DNA of 64,000 nt. It comes from an uncultured Kordia sp. GTDB taxonomy: Bacteria > Bacteroidota > Bacteroidia > Flavobacteriales > Flavobacteriaceae. The translations under genes and the position numbers were made by a program. The stretch is from positions 372,001 through 436,000 of the forward strand of contig NZ_CANMEZ010000002.1 in assembly GCF_947496985.1 (NCBI RefSeq), in the 5' to 3' direction. The notes beneath the pieces were generated by a model. It saw only the letters and a list, made by a program, of their open reading frames with translations, was not told the DNA's origin and did no database searches. Below, piece after piece: positions 1 through 7,925 of this stretch. Position 1 is the stretch's first letter. The number at the start of each line of letters is the position of its first letter.

Positions 1-515
1 TTTTTGATAATGTAAAAGTTCCTAAAGAAAATTTATTACCCAACAAATCTGGTCTTGGTGCGCCGCTTGGCTGTTTAGATTCTGCACGTTTTGGTATTGC
101 TTGGGGAGCTATTGGAGCTGCTATGGATTGTTATGATACAGCTTTACGTTATAGTAAAGAGCGTATTCAGTTTAGCAAACCTATTGGTCAGTTTCAATTA
201 CAACAAAAGAAACTAGCAGAAATGATTACTGAAATCACAAAAGCACAATTGCTAGCTTGGCGTTTAGGAGTAATGCGTGAAAATGGCACAGCTACATCTG
301 CCCAAATTTCTATGGCAAAAAGAAACAATGTAGAAATGGCTTTAAAAATTGCACGTGAAGCACGTCAAATGTTAGGCGGAATGGGAATTAGTGGTGAATA
401 TTCAATCATGAGACACATGATGAATTTAGAAAGTGTAATTACCTATGAAGGAACACACGATATTCACTTGTTAATTACAGGACTTGATGTTACTGGATTA
501 AATGCTTTTAAATAA
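1..515 (+). CDS. gcdH: Glutaryl-CoA dehydrogenase, C-terminal part (5' end outside window)
   Basis: The frame is open from base 3, so the gene starts before the window. The visible 170 residues are the C-terminal alpha-helical domain of an acyl-CoA dehydrogenase-fold flavoenzyme. The motif TYEGTHDIH near the end is the signature of glutaryl-CoA dehydrogenase; its Glu is the catalytic base in this family. Other family marks are RIQFSKPIGQFQ and ARQMLGGMGISGEYSI. The enzyme oxidises and decarboxylates glutaryl-CoA to crotonyl-CoA in lysine and tryptophan breakdown, with FAD, in the cytoplasm. The gene converges on a small Cys-rich gene and shares a hairpin terminator with it. The GcdH assignment within the acyl-CoA dehydrogenase family is strong from the C-terminal motif, but the N-terminal substrate-binding part is not visible. 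Confidence 0.88.
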   Translation, partial: FDNVKVPKENLLPNKSGLGAPLGCLDSARFGIAWGAIGAAMDCYDTALRYSKERIQFSKPIGQFQLQQKKLAEMITEITKAQLLAWRLGVMRENGTATSAQISMAKRNNVEMALKIAREARQMLGGMGISGEYSIMRHMMNLESVITYEGTHDIHLLITGLDVTGLNAFK

Positions 516-520
516 GAAAT

Positions 521-547
521 AGAAAGCTTTTTAGGAAGCTTTTTTTA
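521..547 (+). terminator. Intrinsic terminator after gcdH
   Basis: An inverted repeat AAAGCTT (523-529) / AAGCTTT (536-542) with a short loop runs into a T-run, which fits a rho-independent terminator for gcdH. It overlaps the last codons of the convergent small gene. Confidence 0.7.
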
Positions 548-689
548 ATAAATCAAACAAAGGGCAGCGTTTACAGCGTTTGCCCTTTTTGTATTTTTTG
601 CAACATTTGCTCTTGCAATTTTTAACGGGTTTGATAGCGTGCTTCTTAGATTTTTTCTGAATTTCTTCTATATCGATCAATAAAGACAT
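531..689 (-). CDS. 52-residue Lys/Cys-rich conserved small protein
   Basis: A complete minus-strand reading frame starts with ATG at 689 and stops with TAA at 531-533. The product is 52 residues and very basic, with five Cys in a compact C-terminal half: CKSKCCKKYKKGKRCKRCP, then FDLL. The CxxxCC and CxxC spacing suggests a metal (zinc or Fe-S) site, but no named domain is recognised. From memory, similar CCKKY...CKRCP small proteins are common in Flavobacteriia, which supports a real gene. It is convergent with gcdH and its 3' end lies in the gcdH terminator. The upstream region on its side (690-760) is AT-rich and could hold its promoter. Function unknown. Confidence 0.7.
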   Translation of the reverse strand: MSLLIDIEEIQKKSKKHAIKPVKNCKSKCCKKYKKGKRCKRCPLFDLLKKAS

Positions 690-1259
690 AAACGACTGTT
701 ATATAATATATTTCGAGTGCAAATATATCTATTTAAATTTAATCTAAATAAAAAAGTTTAATTTTTTGTGCAGAATTTTTAGGAGGATTTTCAAAACTTC
801 AAAAGTCAGGGAAATCCCTTTTTAGGTTTAAGGAAGTTATTTTAACTACTAAATGAGACCCCCTAATTTCTCAATTTAATATATAACTAACTTTTATATT
901 TCTCTAAGTCTCCTCAGCAACACTAAAAAAAAGGGAGTAATCACAAGAATGATCTCCCTTTTATCTAATAGAATAATACTATTATAATGAGATTCCCCTA
1001 AACCTCAATATGTTTATTGCTAAATTAAAACATATCCAAAAAGCGCGATATAAATAAACAATACTTATGCTACGGTAAAACCGTAATTATAATAAGTTTT
1101 CACATCAAAAAATAATAAAACTATAAAAACCAACCACTTACAATTATTAAAAAAAGATATTTAATAGAATATTTTAAGAAATATACTGCTTTTTGCTAAA
1201 AAACACCTTTATTTTGAGCAATTAGACACTTATCAATTACGGTAAAACCGTAATTACTC
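690..1259. other. 570-bp AT-rich intergenic region with hairpins and a repeated palindrome
   Basis: No convincing gene is seen on either strand. A terminator-like hairpin pairs GGGAG (933-937) with CTCCC (954-958), extended by flanking A/T runs. The palindrome TACGGTAAAACCGTA occurs at 1071-1085 and again, extended to ATTACGGTAAAACCGTAAT, at 1236-1254. The second copy is enclosed by a perfect 11-bp inverted repeat (TTTATTTTGAG from about 1209 with CTCAAAATAAA ending about 1267), giving a long cruciform or RNA fold just downstream of the minus-strand precursor gene at 1333. These may be operator sites or RNA structures; nothing in the sequence decides this. Confidence 0.5.
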
Positions 1260-1293
1260 AAAATAAAAAGGCGAACATAGTCGCTCGCCTTTC
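1260..1293 (-). terminator. Terminator of the RiPP precursor gene at 1333-1596
   Basis: Perfect 8-bp inverted repeat AAAGGCGA (1267-1274) / TCGCCTTT (1285-1292). Read on the minus strand the stem is followed by a T-rich run, fitting an intrinsic terminator for the minus-strand gene ending at 1333. Confidence 0.75.
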
Positions 1294-1332
1294 AAAAAGT
1301 ATTCTTAAAATTACTTTTCTTCTCTTTGTTTC

Positions 1333-1596
1333 TTATATATCCATTTGCAAAGGAGTGTTTAATTCTGCTTGTTGTACTGGCGCCTGATGTGCTGGTGGAC
1401 AATAGTAATATGAAGGGCAACCACCTAAGCGAGAATCACACATATGATTTGAACATCCTGCATTTAATGTGTTTGTTGGACAACCATTTGTTACACACAA
1501 CATGTTACCACTTGCCAACCCACCTGTTACCTCATCTCTAAGATTAGAAACTAATTTCTTGTTTAAGCGTAAGCTTTTTAAATTCTTTTTTTTCAT
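1333..1596 (-). CDS. Class I lanthipeptide-like RiPP precursor, long Cys-rich core
   Basis: The 87-residue product starts MKKKNLKSLRLNKKLVSNL, a leader of the Bacteroidota type (basic start, LNK motif, hydrophobic I/V-S-x-L), and reaches a Gly-Gly at residues 25-26. The GG is the usual cleavage site for a bifunctional peptidase-ABC exporter. The presumed core of about 61 residues has seven Cys with many Ser and Thr, then a Pro/Gln-rich tail. No LanB, LanC, radical-SAM or exporter gene is within the window, so modification must be done by enzymes elsewhere or the gene is an orphan. The gene has its own terminator at 1260-1293. It could instead be a bacteriocin with disulfides only. Leader recognition is firm; the chemistry is inference. 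Confidence 0.72.
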   Translation of the reverse strand: MKKKNLKSLRLNKKLVSNLRDEVTGGLASGNMLCVTNGCPTNTLNAGCSNHMCDSRLGGCPSYYYCPPAHQAPVQQAELNTPLQMDI

Positions 1597-1724
1597 GATT
1601 TCTATTTTTAATGTTTCGATAAGGCAAATTTAGTTTGAGAAATCATAGAAAAAGGAAAGGTATTCACTAGAATTGTTAGGGGGTTTTAACGGTAGTCAAC
1701 AAAGGAAAAACTGATATTATTTTA

Positions 1725-1762
1725 TAAAAAAATCTCCAAGATGCATACATCTTGGAGATTCT
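1725..1762 (-). terminator. Terminator of the RiPP precursor gene at 1793-1975
   Basis: Perfect 13-bp inverted repeat AATCTCCAAGATG (1731-1743) / CATCTTGGAGATT (1748-1760) with loop CATA. On the minus strand it is followed by a T-run (TTTTTT), so it terminates the gene upstream on that strand. Confidence 0.85.
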
Positions 1763-1792
1763 TCATTTTCGCGCTTGTATATTATTAATTTA

Positions 1793-1975
1793 TCATCCAC
1801 AAGCTGCATCTTCAATAGAAAGCTGTCCTCCACATGGATCAGTACACATTGTCCTTGTTTTGGTTCCTGCACATATGTATACAGATCTTTCGTCCGTACC
1901 ACCCTTGACAGATTGTTTGTTTTCTAGTTTAGCAACACTAAGTTTTCGCAAATTTAATTTTTTGAATTTTTTCAT
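1793..1975 (-). CDS. Lanthipeptide-like RiPP precursor, short core
   Basis: The 60-residue product begins MKKFKKLNLRKLSVAKL, a variant of the same leader family as the gene at 1333, and has a Gly-Gly at residues 25-26. The core of about 34 residues holds four Cys, with a CTDPC pair and a terminal Cys-Gly. A strong terminator follows immediately (1725-1762) and the TPR/AraC regulator gene lies just upstream on the same strand, with its own terminator at 2031-2060. The core is unlike that of the neighbouring precursor, so the two peptides share a leader type but would give different products. No modification enzyme is encoded nearby. Confidence 0.72.
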   Translation of the reverse strand: MKKFKKLNLRKLSVAKLENKQSVKGGTDERSVYICAGTKTRTMCTDPCGGQLSIEDAACG

Positions 1976-2030
1976 TGTAATAAAAAGTTTTGTGTTTTAA
2001 ATTTAATACTGTAAACAAATTCTACCAAGT

Positions 2031-2060
2031 AAAAACAGTCGTATTTATGAAAATACGACC
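2031..2060 (-). terminator. Terminator of the TPR/AraC regulator gene
   Basis: Perfect 9-bp inverted repeat GTCGTATTT (2038-2046) / AAATACGAC (2051-2059), loop ATGA. On the minus strand the stem is followed shortly by TTTTT. It abuts the stop codon of the regulator gene at 2060. Confidence 0.85.
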
Positions 2061-3796
2061 TACAAATTCCCTTCATTTCCCTTTAACTTATTTAAGTTTT
2101 TAATATAGAATGAAGGGTAAATTCCTGTTCTTTTTTTGAATGCTTTTGAGAACGATTCTGAAGTATTAAAACCCAATTCGGAAGCAATGGATTTTATATC
2201 ATACGTTCTAAATTTCTTATCATTTTTCAATTGTGAAAGCGCATAGTTCAATCGTAAGTCTGTAATGTATTGTACAAACTTTTTTTGCTTATGTGTTTGT
2301 AATGTTTTTGACAAATAGGTGCTATTTGTATTAATTTTTTTAGCAACATAATTAAGCGTGCACTTTTTTTGAAGAAATAGTTTTTTAGCTTCAAACTTAT
2401 CTAATCCTTCTATTATTTTACGAACATTTTCATCAGTAACTACATAAGGTTCTATCTTTTTTTGTTGAGCAAGCTCCATTTCCTTCAATTCTTTTATCAC
2501 ATGCTGAAAACGATTTTTCTGATTTTGTTCGCGATTTTTATAATACCAAAAACCTAAAGATATCACGAAGAATAATATCAAACACACATAAATTAACGCT
2601 TTTGATTTTAGTTGTGCTTTTTCTGATGTTGATTCTAATTTCTTAATTGTTTCTTCAAACGCTGGAATATCATATTTTTTATAAATATTTTCAGACACTT
2701 TACGTTTAAAGATATCGTTCTGCTTATCTTTTTCTTCATAAATCTTATGATACTTCAAAGCTAATTCTTTATTATTTTTCTTTTCATAACACTGTGCTAG
2801 TAAGGTATATGTTTCTTGTGTTGTTGGAGAATTGGTGTTATTTTGACCTATAATAGAATCTACTTTTAATAAATAATCAATAGCTTCATCGTATTCCTTT
2901 TGCAAGAAAAAATTCTTTCCTTCCAATTGATATAACATGTATAATTGATTGTTAAACCCTAATTTTTTAATTTGTTTCTCAGCAGCTTTAAAAGTAACTA
3001 AAGCATTTTCCAAATTCCCTCTTCTTTGAAGAATCATACCTTTCATACTTAACAACATAGAATGTCCTTCCAAATCGTTTAGAGCAACACTCTTCTTCAA
3101 GGCTTCTGTATTGTATATCTCAGCAGAATCAAGATATTGAGTCTTATACTTCCTAAAGTTATCCGCTAAATGGATATATATGTTGTTTACATTTATAAGT
3201 GTATTTATATACTTTGTAGGCTGATTTTCTTTATTTAAAACGCCATCAGTATAGAGTGCTAAATTCTTTTTCGCTAAAGCTATGGCTTGTTTTGTTTGTC
3301 CTATTTCAGTTTTCACTAAAGACATATTATGTCGAATCTCTACTATTTTATCAATATCATCTTCTTCTTTAATTAGCTTATAAACTTCAACATATATTTC
3401 ACTAGCTTCATCATAAGAATCAGCTTGGTAATAAATATTCCCTTTTAACTGTAAGCTATTTACATAACCTCGCTTGTTATTGCTTTTTTGAGCTTCATTA
3501 ATAGCTATATCAATGAAATGGTGCGCACTATCTTTCTTTTCTAAAATATTAAAAATTAAAGCATTTATATGCGATGCATCATAACGTAATTTCTTATCAA
3601 GTTTTGCTCGATTATACAATTCAGAAGCATATATTTTTGCTTTTGATGAGTTTTTAAATCGATACGAAATAGCCAACTTCTTTAATGAGTCGTTAGAAAT
3701 AGTCTCTAATGATTCAAACGAAACACTTTTTGGCTGTTGTGCATATATACAAAAAGTAAACAAGAAGAGAATAATAGGGAAATACAGTTTCTTCAT
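2060..3796 (-). CDS. Membrane-anchored TPR regulator with C-terminal AraC-type HTH
   Basis: The 578-residue product has a signal peptide (about 1-20, ending IYAQ), a periplasmic tetratricopeptide region (about 30-380), one membrane helix near 399-417 (IYVCLILFFVISLGFWYY), a short coiled coil, and a C-terminal AraC-family helix-turn-helix domain (about 470-570). The second HTH shows the family pattern IASELGFNTSESFSKAFKKRTGIYPSFY (written here as seen, in two parts: IASELGFNTSESFSKAF and KKRTGIYPSFY). This layout is common in Flavobacteriia: the periplasmic TPRs sense a signal and the cytoplasmic HTH binds DNA. The two precursor genes downstream on the same strand are possible targets, but each has its own terminator. 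The target is inference. Confidence 0.85.
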   Translation of the reverse strand: MKKLYFPIILFLFTFCIYAQQPKSVSFESLETISNDSLKKLAISYRFKNSSKAKIYASELYNRAKLDKKLRYDASHINALIFNILEKKDSAHHFIDIAINEAQKSNNKRGYVNSLQLKGNIYYQADSYDEASEIYVEVYKLIKEEDDIDKIVEIRHNMSLVKTEIGQTKQAIALAKKNLALYTDGVLNKENQPTKYINTLINVNNIYIHLADNFRKYKTQYLDSAEIYNTEALKKSVALNDLEGHSMLLSMKGMILQRRGNLENALVTFKAAEKQIKKLGFNNQLYMLYQLEGKNFFLQKEYDEAIDYLLKVDSIIGQNNTNSPTTQETYTLLAQCYEKKNNKELALKYHKIYEEKDKQNDIFKRKVSENIYKKYDIPAFEETIKKLESTSEKAQLKSKALIYVCLILFFVISLGFWYYKNREQNQKNRFQHVIKELKEMELAQQKKIEPYVVTDENVRKIIEGLDKFEAKKLFLQKKCTLNYVAKKINTNSTYLSKTLQTHKQKKFVQYITDLRLNYALSQLKNDKKFRTYDIKSIASELGFNTSESFSKAFKKRTGIYPSFYIKNLNKLKGNEGNL

Positions 3797-4097
3797 AGAA
3801 ACTAAAAATACTATGTTTTGCTAAAAATCAATAGTTTCTTCAGATAAAATTTATTTGTAAAATAGCAACAAGACTATTTATACAGAAAGATTTACGAATG
3901 CTTCTCTCTTAAATATTTGAATTTTAATTACTATTTAGATCTTATAAAACATGTAAACTACTATTCCTATTTTAACACATTAGTAGTAACATCTTCTCCC
4001 TTAAAACTTTCTAAAATAGAATAGATATCATTATCTTACGAAATCATGACTGGTCAACCAATTAAGCTAATTAATTCCCGTTAAAAACGAACCTGCT
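3797..4097. other. Divergent intergenic region between the AraC regulator and the cytochrome operon
   Basis: About 300 bp without a gene, shared by two divergent transcription units. It contains an operator-like palindrome at 4051-4060 on the side of the cytochrome operon. No clear TAnnTTTG promoter box was found next to that operator; TATCTTAC at about 4032 is a weak candidate only. Confidence 0.5.
4051..4060. promoter_or_regulatory. Putative GntR (AusR-like) operator upstream of the cytochrome operon
   Basis: TGGTCAACCA at this position differs by one base from the perfect palindrome TGGTTAACCA found at three promoters of the alginate locus. The flanks also match: CTGGTYAACCAATTA is shared with the site at 25070. 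It lies 37 bp before the proposed start of the first cytochrome gene. Binding is inference from the sequence match. Confidence 0.5.
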
Positions 4098-6461
4098 TTG
4101 AATACAAAAAAGAAAAACAAACCATACGTACTATTTTTGTACTTTATGATACCTTTTCTATTGGTATTAATGTATAAGTATGTTACCAAAAACAAGCAAG
4201 CTACGTATATTTCGCTTGATGGTACTATTACTACAAGTGAAGCAAATTTTCAGCAAGAAATTCCAGAGACAATCGATTACATTTTTGATGTAAAACCTAT
4301 TCTTTCTGATCGATGTTACTTATGTCACGGACCTGACGATGGAACACGCGAAGCTAACTTGCGTCTCGATACTAAAGAAGGTGCATTTGCCGCTCTAGGT
4401 AAAAGCATAAAACATTATGCAATAGTTGCAGGAGATACTTTAGCAAGTAAATTAGTAGAACGTATCAATACAAAAGACAATATCAAACAGATGCCGCCTG
4501 AAGATTCTAATTTATCTTTAAGCGACTATGAAAAGAAAATATTAACCAAATGGATTGAACAAGGAGCCGTTTGGAAAGAGCATTGGGCATTTGTATTACC
4601 AGAAAAAAGTCAAATTCCATCAATTAAAAATGACAGTTTAACTGCTAATGAAATTGATAATTTTATCATTCAAAAACTAACACAGCAAAATTTAGCTCCT
4701 TCAAAAAAAGCAAGTAAAGAAAAGCTAATAAGGCGTATTTATTTTGACTTAACAGGATTACCGCCAAGCTTATCTGAAATTGATGCTTTTTTAAACGATT
4801 CAAGTAAAAATGCTTATGAAAAAGTAGTTGATCATCTATTGAACTCTACACGTTATGGAGAACATATGGCAACAAATTGGCTCGATATTGCTCGATATTC
4901 TGATACACATGGTTATCAAGACGACTTGGAACGTACCATGTGGCCTTGGCGCGATTGGGTAATTAGTGCTTTTAATAGAAATATTCCATATGATGAATTT
5001 ATAAAATGGCAATTAGCAGGCGATTTATTGCCAAATGCAACACTGGAACAAATTGTAGCAACTGGATTTAATCGAAATCATAAAATCACACAAGAAGGTG
5101 GCGTAATTGACGAAGAATATCGTGTAGAATATGTATTAGACAGAACAAATACAGTATCAAAATCATTGCTTGGATTAACGATGGAATGTGCGCAATGTCA
5201 CGATCATAAATATGATCCAATTTCACAAAAAGAATATTTTGGTTTCTATGCTTTTTTCAATAAGGTAAACGAAAAAGGACGCATGGATTATGGCGAAATT
5301 CCAAAACCAAATGTAAAAATTACCCAAAAAGAAATTGATGAAGTACTAAACTTTATCAACATGCCCGATTCTATCAAAGAAGTCCAACTCATGGTAATGA
5401 AAGATGACGCACCTAATCGAAAGACCTATGTATTAAAACGTGGCGCGTATGATGCACATGGTGATGAAGTAAACCTTACAACTCCAAAAGCAGTGTTACC
5501 ATTTACAGAAAACTACGAACAAAACAGGCTTGGACTCGCCAATTGGTTATTTGATAAAAAAAACACACTCACCTCAAGAGTTGCCGTAAATCGTTTATGG
5601 CAACAAATATTTGGGAAAGGAATTGTAGCTTCAAGCTCTGATTTTGGAAATCAAGGTGCATTGCCTTCACATCCTGAATTATTAGATTGGCTAGCAATTA
5701 CCTATCGAGAAGAAGGTTGGGATACGAAAAAAATGTTGAAACGTATGGTGATGTCAAATACGTATCAACAATCAACTAAAACTAGTGATCAATTATTAGA
5801 GATTGATCCTGATAATAAATGGCTTGCAAGAAGTTCAAGAGATAAACTCACTGCCGAAATGATTCGTGATAATGCACTTGCCGTAAGCGGATTATTAGTT
5901 GAAAAAGTAGGTGGCCCAAGTGTAAAACCTTATCAACCAAAAGGATTATGGGCAGAAACAACTTCTGGACAAGGATTAACGGAATATATTATGGATACTG
6001 GCGAAAATCTATATAGAAGAAGTTTATATACATTCTGGAAACGAACCGTTCCGCCACCAGCCATGATGACCTTTGATGCCGCAACAAGAGATTATTGCAC
6101 AGTAAAACGTCAAAAAACGAGCACTCCATTACAAGCATTAGTTATGTTAAACGATCCACAATTAATAGAAGCTGCCAACACATTAGCGATTCAAGTATTG
6201 AAAAATGAAAGTTTGTCAGATGAAGCAGGAATTGAAACGATCTTTAGAAAAATCACTTCTCGAAAACCAGATACTTCAGAAATAGAAAATCTAATGACTT
6301 TCTTAAAAAATTCTGAATCAACATATGATGAAACAAAAAAAATTAACAACAAAGAAGCTATAGATTTAATTACAAATGGTATTGCAAAAGAAAAAGTATA
6401 CGCTTTTGGCGTACTCACAAGTTTAATCTTCAATTTAGATGAAGCAATTGTAAAAGGATAA
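4098..6461 (+). CDS. PSCyt1-DUF1549-DUF1553 cytochrome-like protein
   Basis: The 787-residue protein has a membrane helix near the N terminus (about 10-27). It is followed by a Planctomycete-type cytochrome c domain with haem motif CYLCH (73-77) and likely axial Met in QMPP (131-134). A DUF1549 region (about 180-385) follows, with a second CAQCH motif (364-368), then a DUF1553 region (about 480-770). These families always travel with DUF1501 proteins, as here. They act outside the cytoplasmic membrane, but the reaction is not known. The start used is TTG at 4098: the frame is closed by TAA at 4068 upstream with no ATG between, and the next ATG (4146) would cut into the membrane helix. First gene of a five-gene operon with 3-bp gaps or overlaps. 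Confidence 0.85.
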   Translation: MNTKKKNKPYVLFLYFMIPFLLVLMYKYVTKNKQATYISLDGTITTSEANFQQEIPETIDYIFDVKPILSDRCYLCHGPDDGTREANLRLDTKEGAFAALGKSIKHYAIVAGDTLASKLVERINTKDNIKQMPPEDSNLSLSDYEKKILTKWIEQGAVWKEHWAFVLPEKSQIPSIKNDSLTANEIDNFIIQKLTQQNLAPSKKASKEKLIRRIYFDLTGLPPSLSEIDAFLNDSSKNAYEKVVDHLLNSTRYGEHMATNWLDIARYSDTHGYQDDLERTMWPWRDWVISAFNRNIPYDEFIKWQLAGDLLPNATLEQIVATGFNRNHKITQEGGVIDEEYRVEYVLDRTNTVSKSLLGLTMECAQCHDHKYDPISQKEYFGFYAFFNKVNEKGRMDYGEIPKPNVKITQKEIDEVLNFINMPDSIKEVQLMVMKDDAPNRKTYVLKRGAYDAHGDEVNLTTPKAVLPFTENYEQNRLGLANWLFDKKNTLTSRVAVNRLWQQIFGKGIVASSSDFGNQGALPSHPELLDWLAITYREEGWDTKKMLKRMVMSNTYQQSTKTSDQLLEIDPDNKWLARSSRDKLTAEMIRDNALAVSGLLVEKVGGPSVKPYQPKGLWAETTSGQGLTEYIMDTGENLYRRSLYTFWKRTVPPPAMMTFDAATRDYCTVKRQKTSTPLQALVMLNDPQLIEAANTLAIQVLKNESLSDEAGIETIFRKITSRKPDTSEIENLMTFLKNSESTYDETKKINNKEAIDLITNGIAKEKVYAFGVLTSLIFNLDEAIVKG

Positions 6462-6464
6462 TTT

Positions 6465-7922
6465 ATGGAAGAAGTACACAAATACTTTTTAAATAATACA
6501 CGAAGACAATTCTTGAAAAAATTAGGTTTAGGAATTGGCGGAATTGCCGCAGCTTCTATGTTAGATCCGTTTTCATCTTTGATCGAAGCTGCAGATTCTC
6601 CACTAAAAGGAATGAACTTACCACACTTTGCTCCCAAAGCAAAACGTGTTATTTATTTATTTCAAAGTGGTGGACCATCACAATTAGAATTGTTTGATTA
6701 CAAACCATTATTAAATAAATTACGCGGGCAAGACTTACCAGATTCAGTACGAAAAGGACAGCGTTTAACAGGAATGACCTCAGGACAAGATAGCTTTCCT
6801 TTGGTAGGCAGCAATTTTAAATTTGATCAATATGGCGAATCGCGTGCTTGGGTAAGTGAGTTAATGCCATATACTGCAAAAGTTGTAGATGAACTGTGTT
6901 TTGTAAAATCGATGCATACAGAAGCTATAAATCATGATCCTGCTATTACGTTTTTTCAAACAGGTTCACAACAAGCAGGACGCCCAAGTATTGGCTCTTG
7001 GATGAGTTATGGTTTGGGAAGTTTAAACGACAACTTACCAACATTTACGGTGTTACTTTCACGCGGAACAGGAAGACCTTTAGCACAACCGTTATATTCC
7101 AGACTTTGGGGAAATGGATTTCTAAGTTCATTGCATCAAGGTGTACAATTTCGTTCAGGAAAAGATCCTGTATTATACTTAAAAGATCCGGAAGGAATGA
7201 CACGTGCCGAACGAAGAAAAATGCTCGATCATATTAGTGAATTAAACGAAAAACAAGAACGTGAATTTGGCGATCCAGAAATCAATAGTAGAATTGGACA
7301 ATACGAAATGGCATATAGAATGCAGACTTCGGTTCCAACCACAATGAATATTGAAGACGAACCCGATCATATCATTCAAATGTATGGTTCGGATGCAACA
7401 ATTCCGGGAACCTATGCTGCAAACTGTTTACTTGCCAGACGATTGGCAGAACAAGATGTGCGTTTTATTCAACTTTATCATATGGGTTGGGATCAGCATG
7501 AAAACTTACCTTCTCAAATAGAAAAACAAGCAAAAGATATCGATCAGGCAACTGCAGCGTTAATACTCGATTTAAAACAACGTGGATTATTAGAAGACAC
7601 CTTGGTAGTTTGGGGTGGCGAATTTGGTCGTACCAATTACAGTCAAGGAACGTTAACCGAAACCAATTACGGACGCGATCATCATCCAAAATGCTTTACG
7701 ATGTTTATGGCTGGCGGCGGCGTAAAACCTGGATTTACGTATGGAGAAACAGACGATTTTGGTTATAACATTGCAAAAGATCCTGTGCATGTGCATGATT
7801 TGCAAGCTACGATGATGCATTTAATGGGAGTTGATCACACAAAATTTACCTATAAACATCAAGGAAGACGTTTCCGATTGACGGACGTTTCAGGTCATGT
7901 TGTTCACGATTTACTGAGTTAA
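6465..7922 (+). CDS. DUF1501 protein with Tat signal
   Basis: The 485-residue product starts 3 bp after the upstream cytochrome gene. It has a twin-arginine export signal (RRQFLKKLG, residues 13-21, then a hydrophobic stretch), so it is exported folded. The body is a DUF1501 domain, related to the alkaline phosphatase/sulfatase fold. Visible family marks include FQSGGPSQLELFDYKP, HDPAITFFQTG, WDQHENLP and VVWGGEFGR; the His and Asp residues there are likely metal ligands. DUF1501 and DUF1553 proteins are a conserved pair in Planctomycetes, Verrucomicrobia and Bacteroidota. The substrate is unknown. The context (operator shared with the alginate locus) suggests, without proof, a role during growth on alginate. 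Confidence 0.88.
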   Translation: MEEVHKYFLNNTRRQFLKKLGLGIGGIAAASMLDPFSSLIEAADSPLKGMNLPHFAPKAKRVIYLFQSGGPSQLELFDYKPLLNKLRGQDLPDSVRKGQRLTGMTSGQDSFPLVGSNFKFDQYGESRAWVSELMPYTAKVVDELCFVKSMHTEAINHDPAITFFQTGSQQAGRPSIGSWMSYGLGSLNDNLPTFTVLLSRGTGRPLAQPLYSRLWGNGFLSSLHQGVQFRSGKDPVLYLKDPEGMTRAERRKMLDHISELNEKQEREFGDPEINSRIGQYEMAYRMQTSVPTTMNIEDEPDHIIQMYGSDATIPGTYAANCLLARRLAEQDVRFIQLYHMGWDQHENLPSQIEKQAKDIDQATAALILDLKQRGLLEDTLVVWGGEFGRTNYSQGTLTETNYGRDHHPKCFTMFMAGGGVKPGFTYGETDDFGYNIAKDPVHVHDLQATMMHLMGVDHTKFTYKHQGRRFRLTDVSGHVVHDLLS

Positions 7923-7925
7923 GCT

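Noticed and set aside
1717-1902. A 61-residue minus-strand frame overlapping the second precursor gene.
   Set aside because: It runs through the terminator hairpin and lacks the leader and GG motif seen in the 1793-1975 frame.
4046-4084. ATG at 4046 as the start of the first cytochrome gene.
   Set aside because: It is in another frame and stops after 12 codons; the gene frame has no ATG between the TAA at 4068 and the TTG at 4098.
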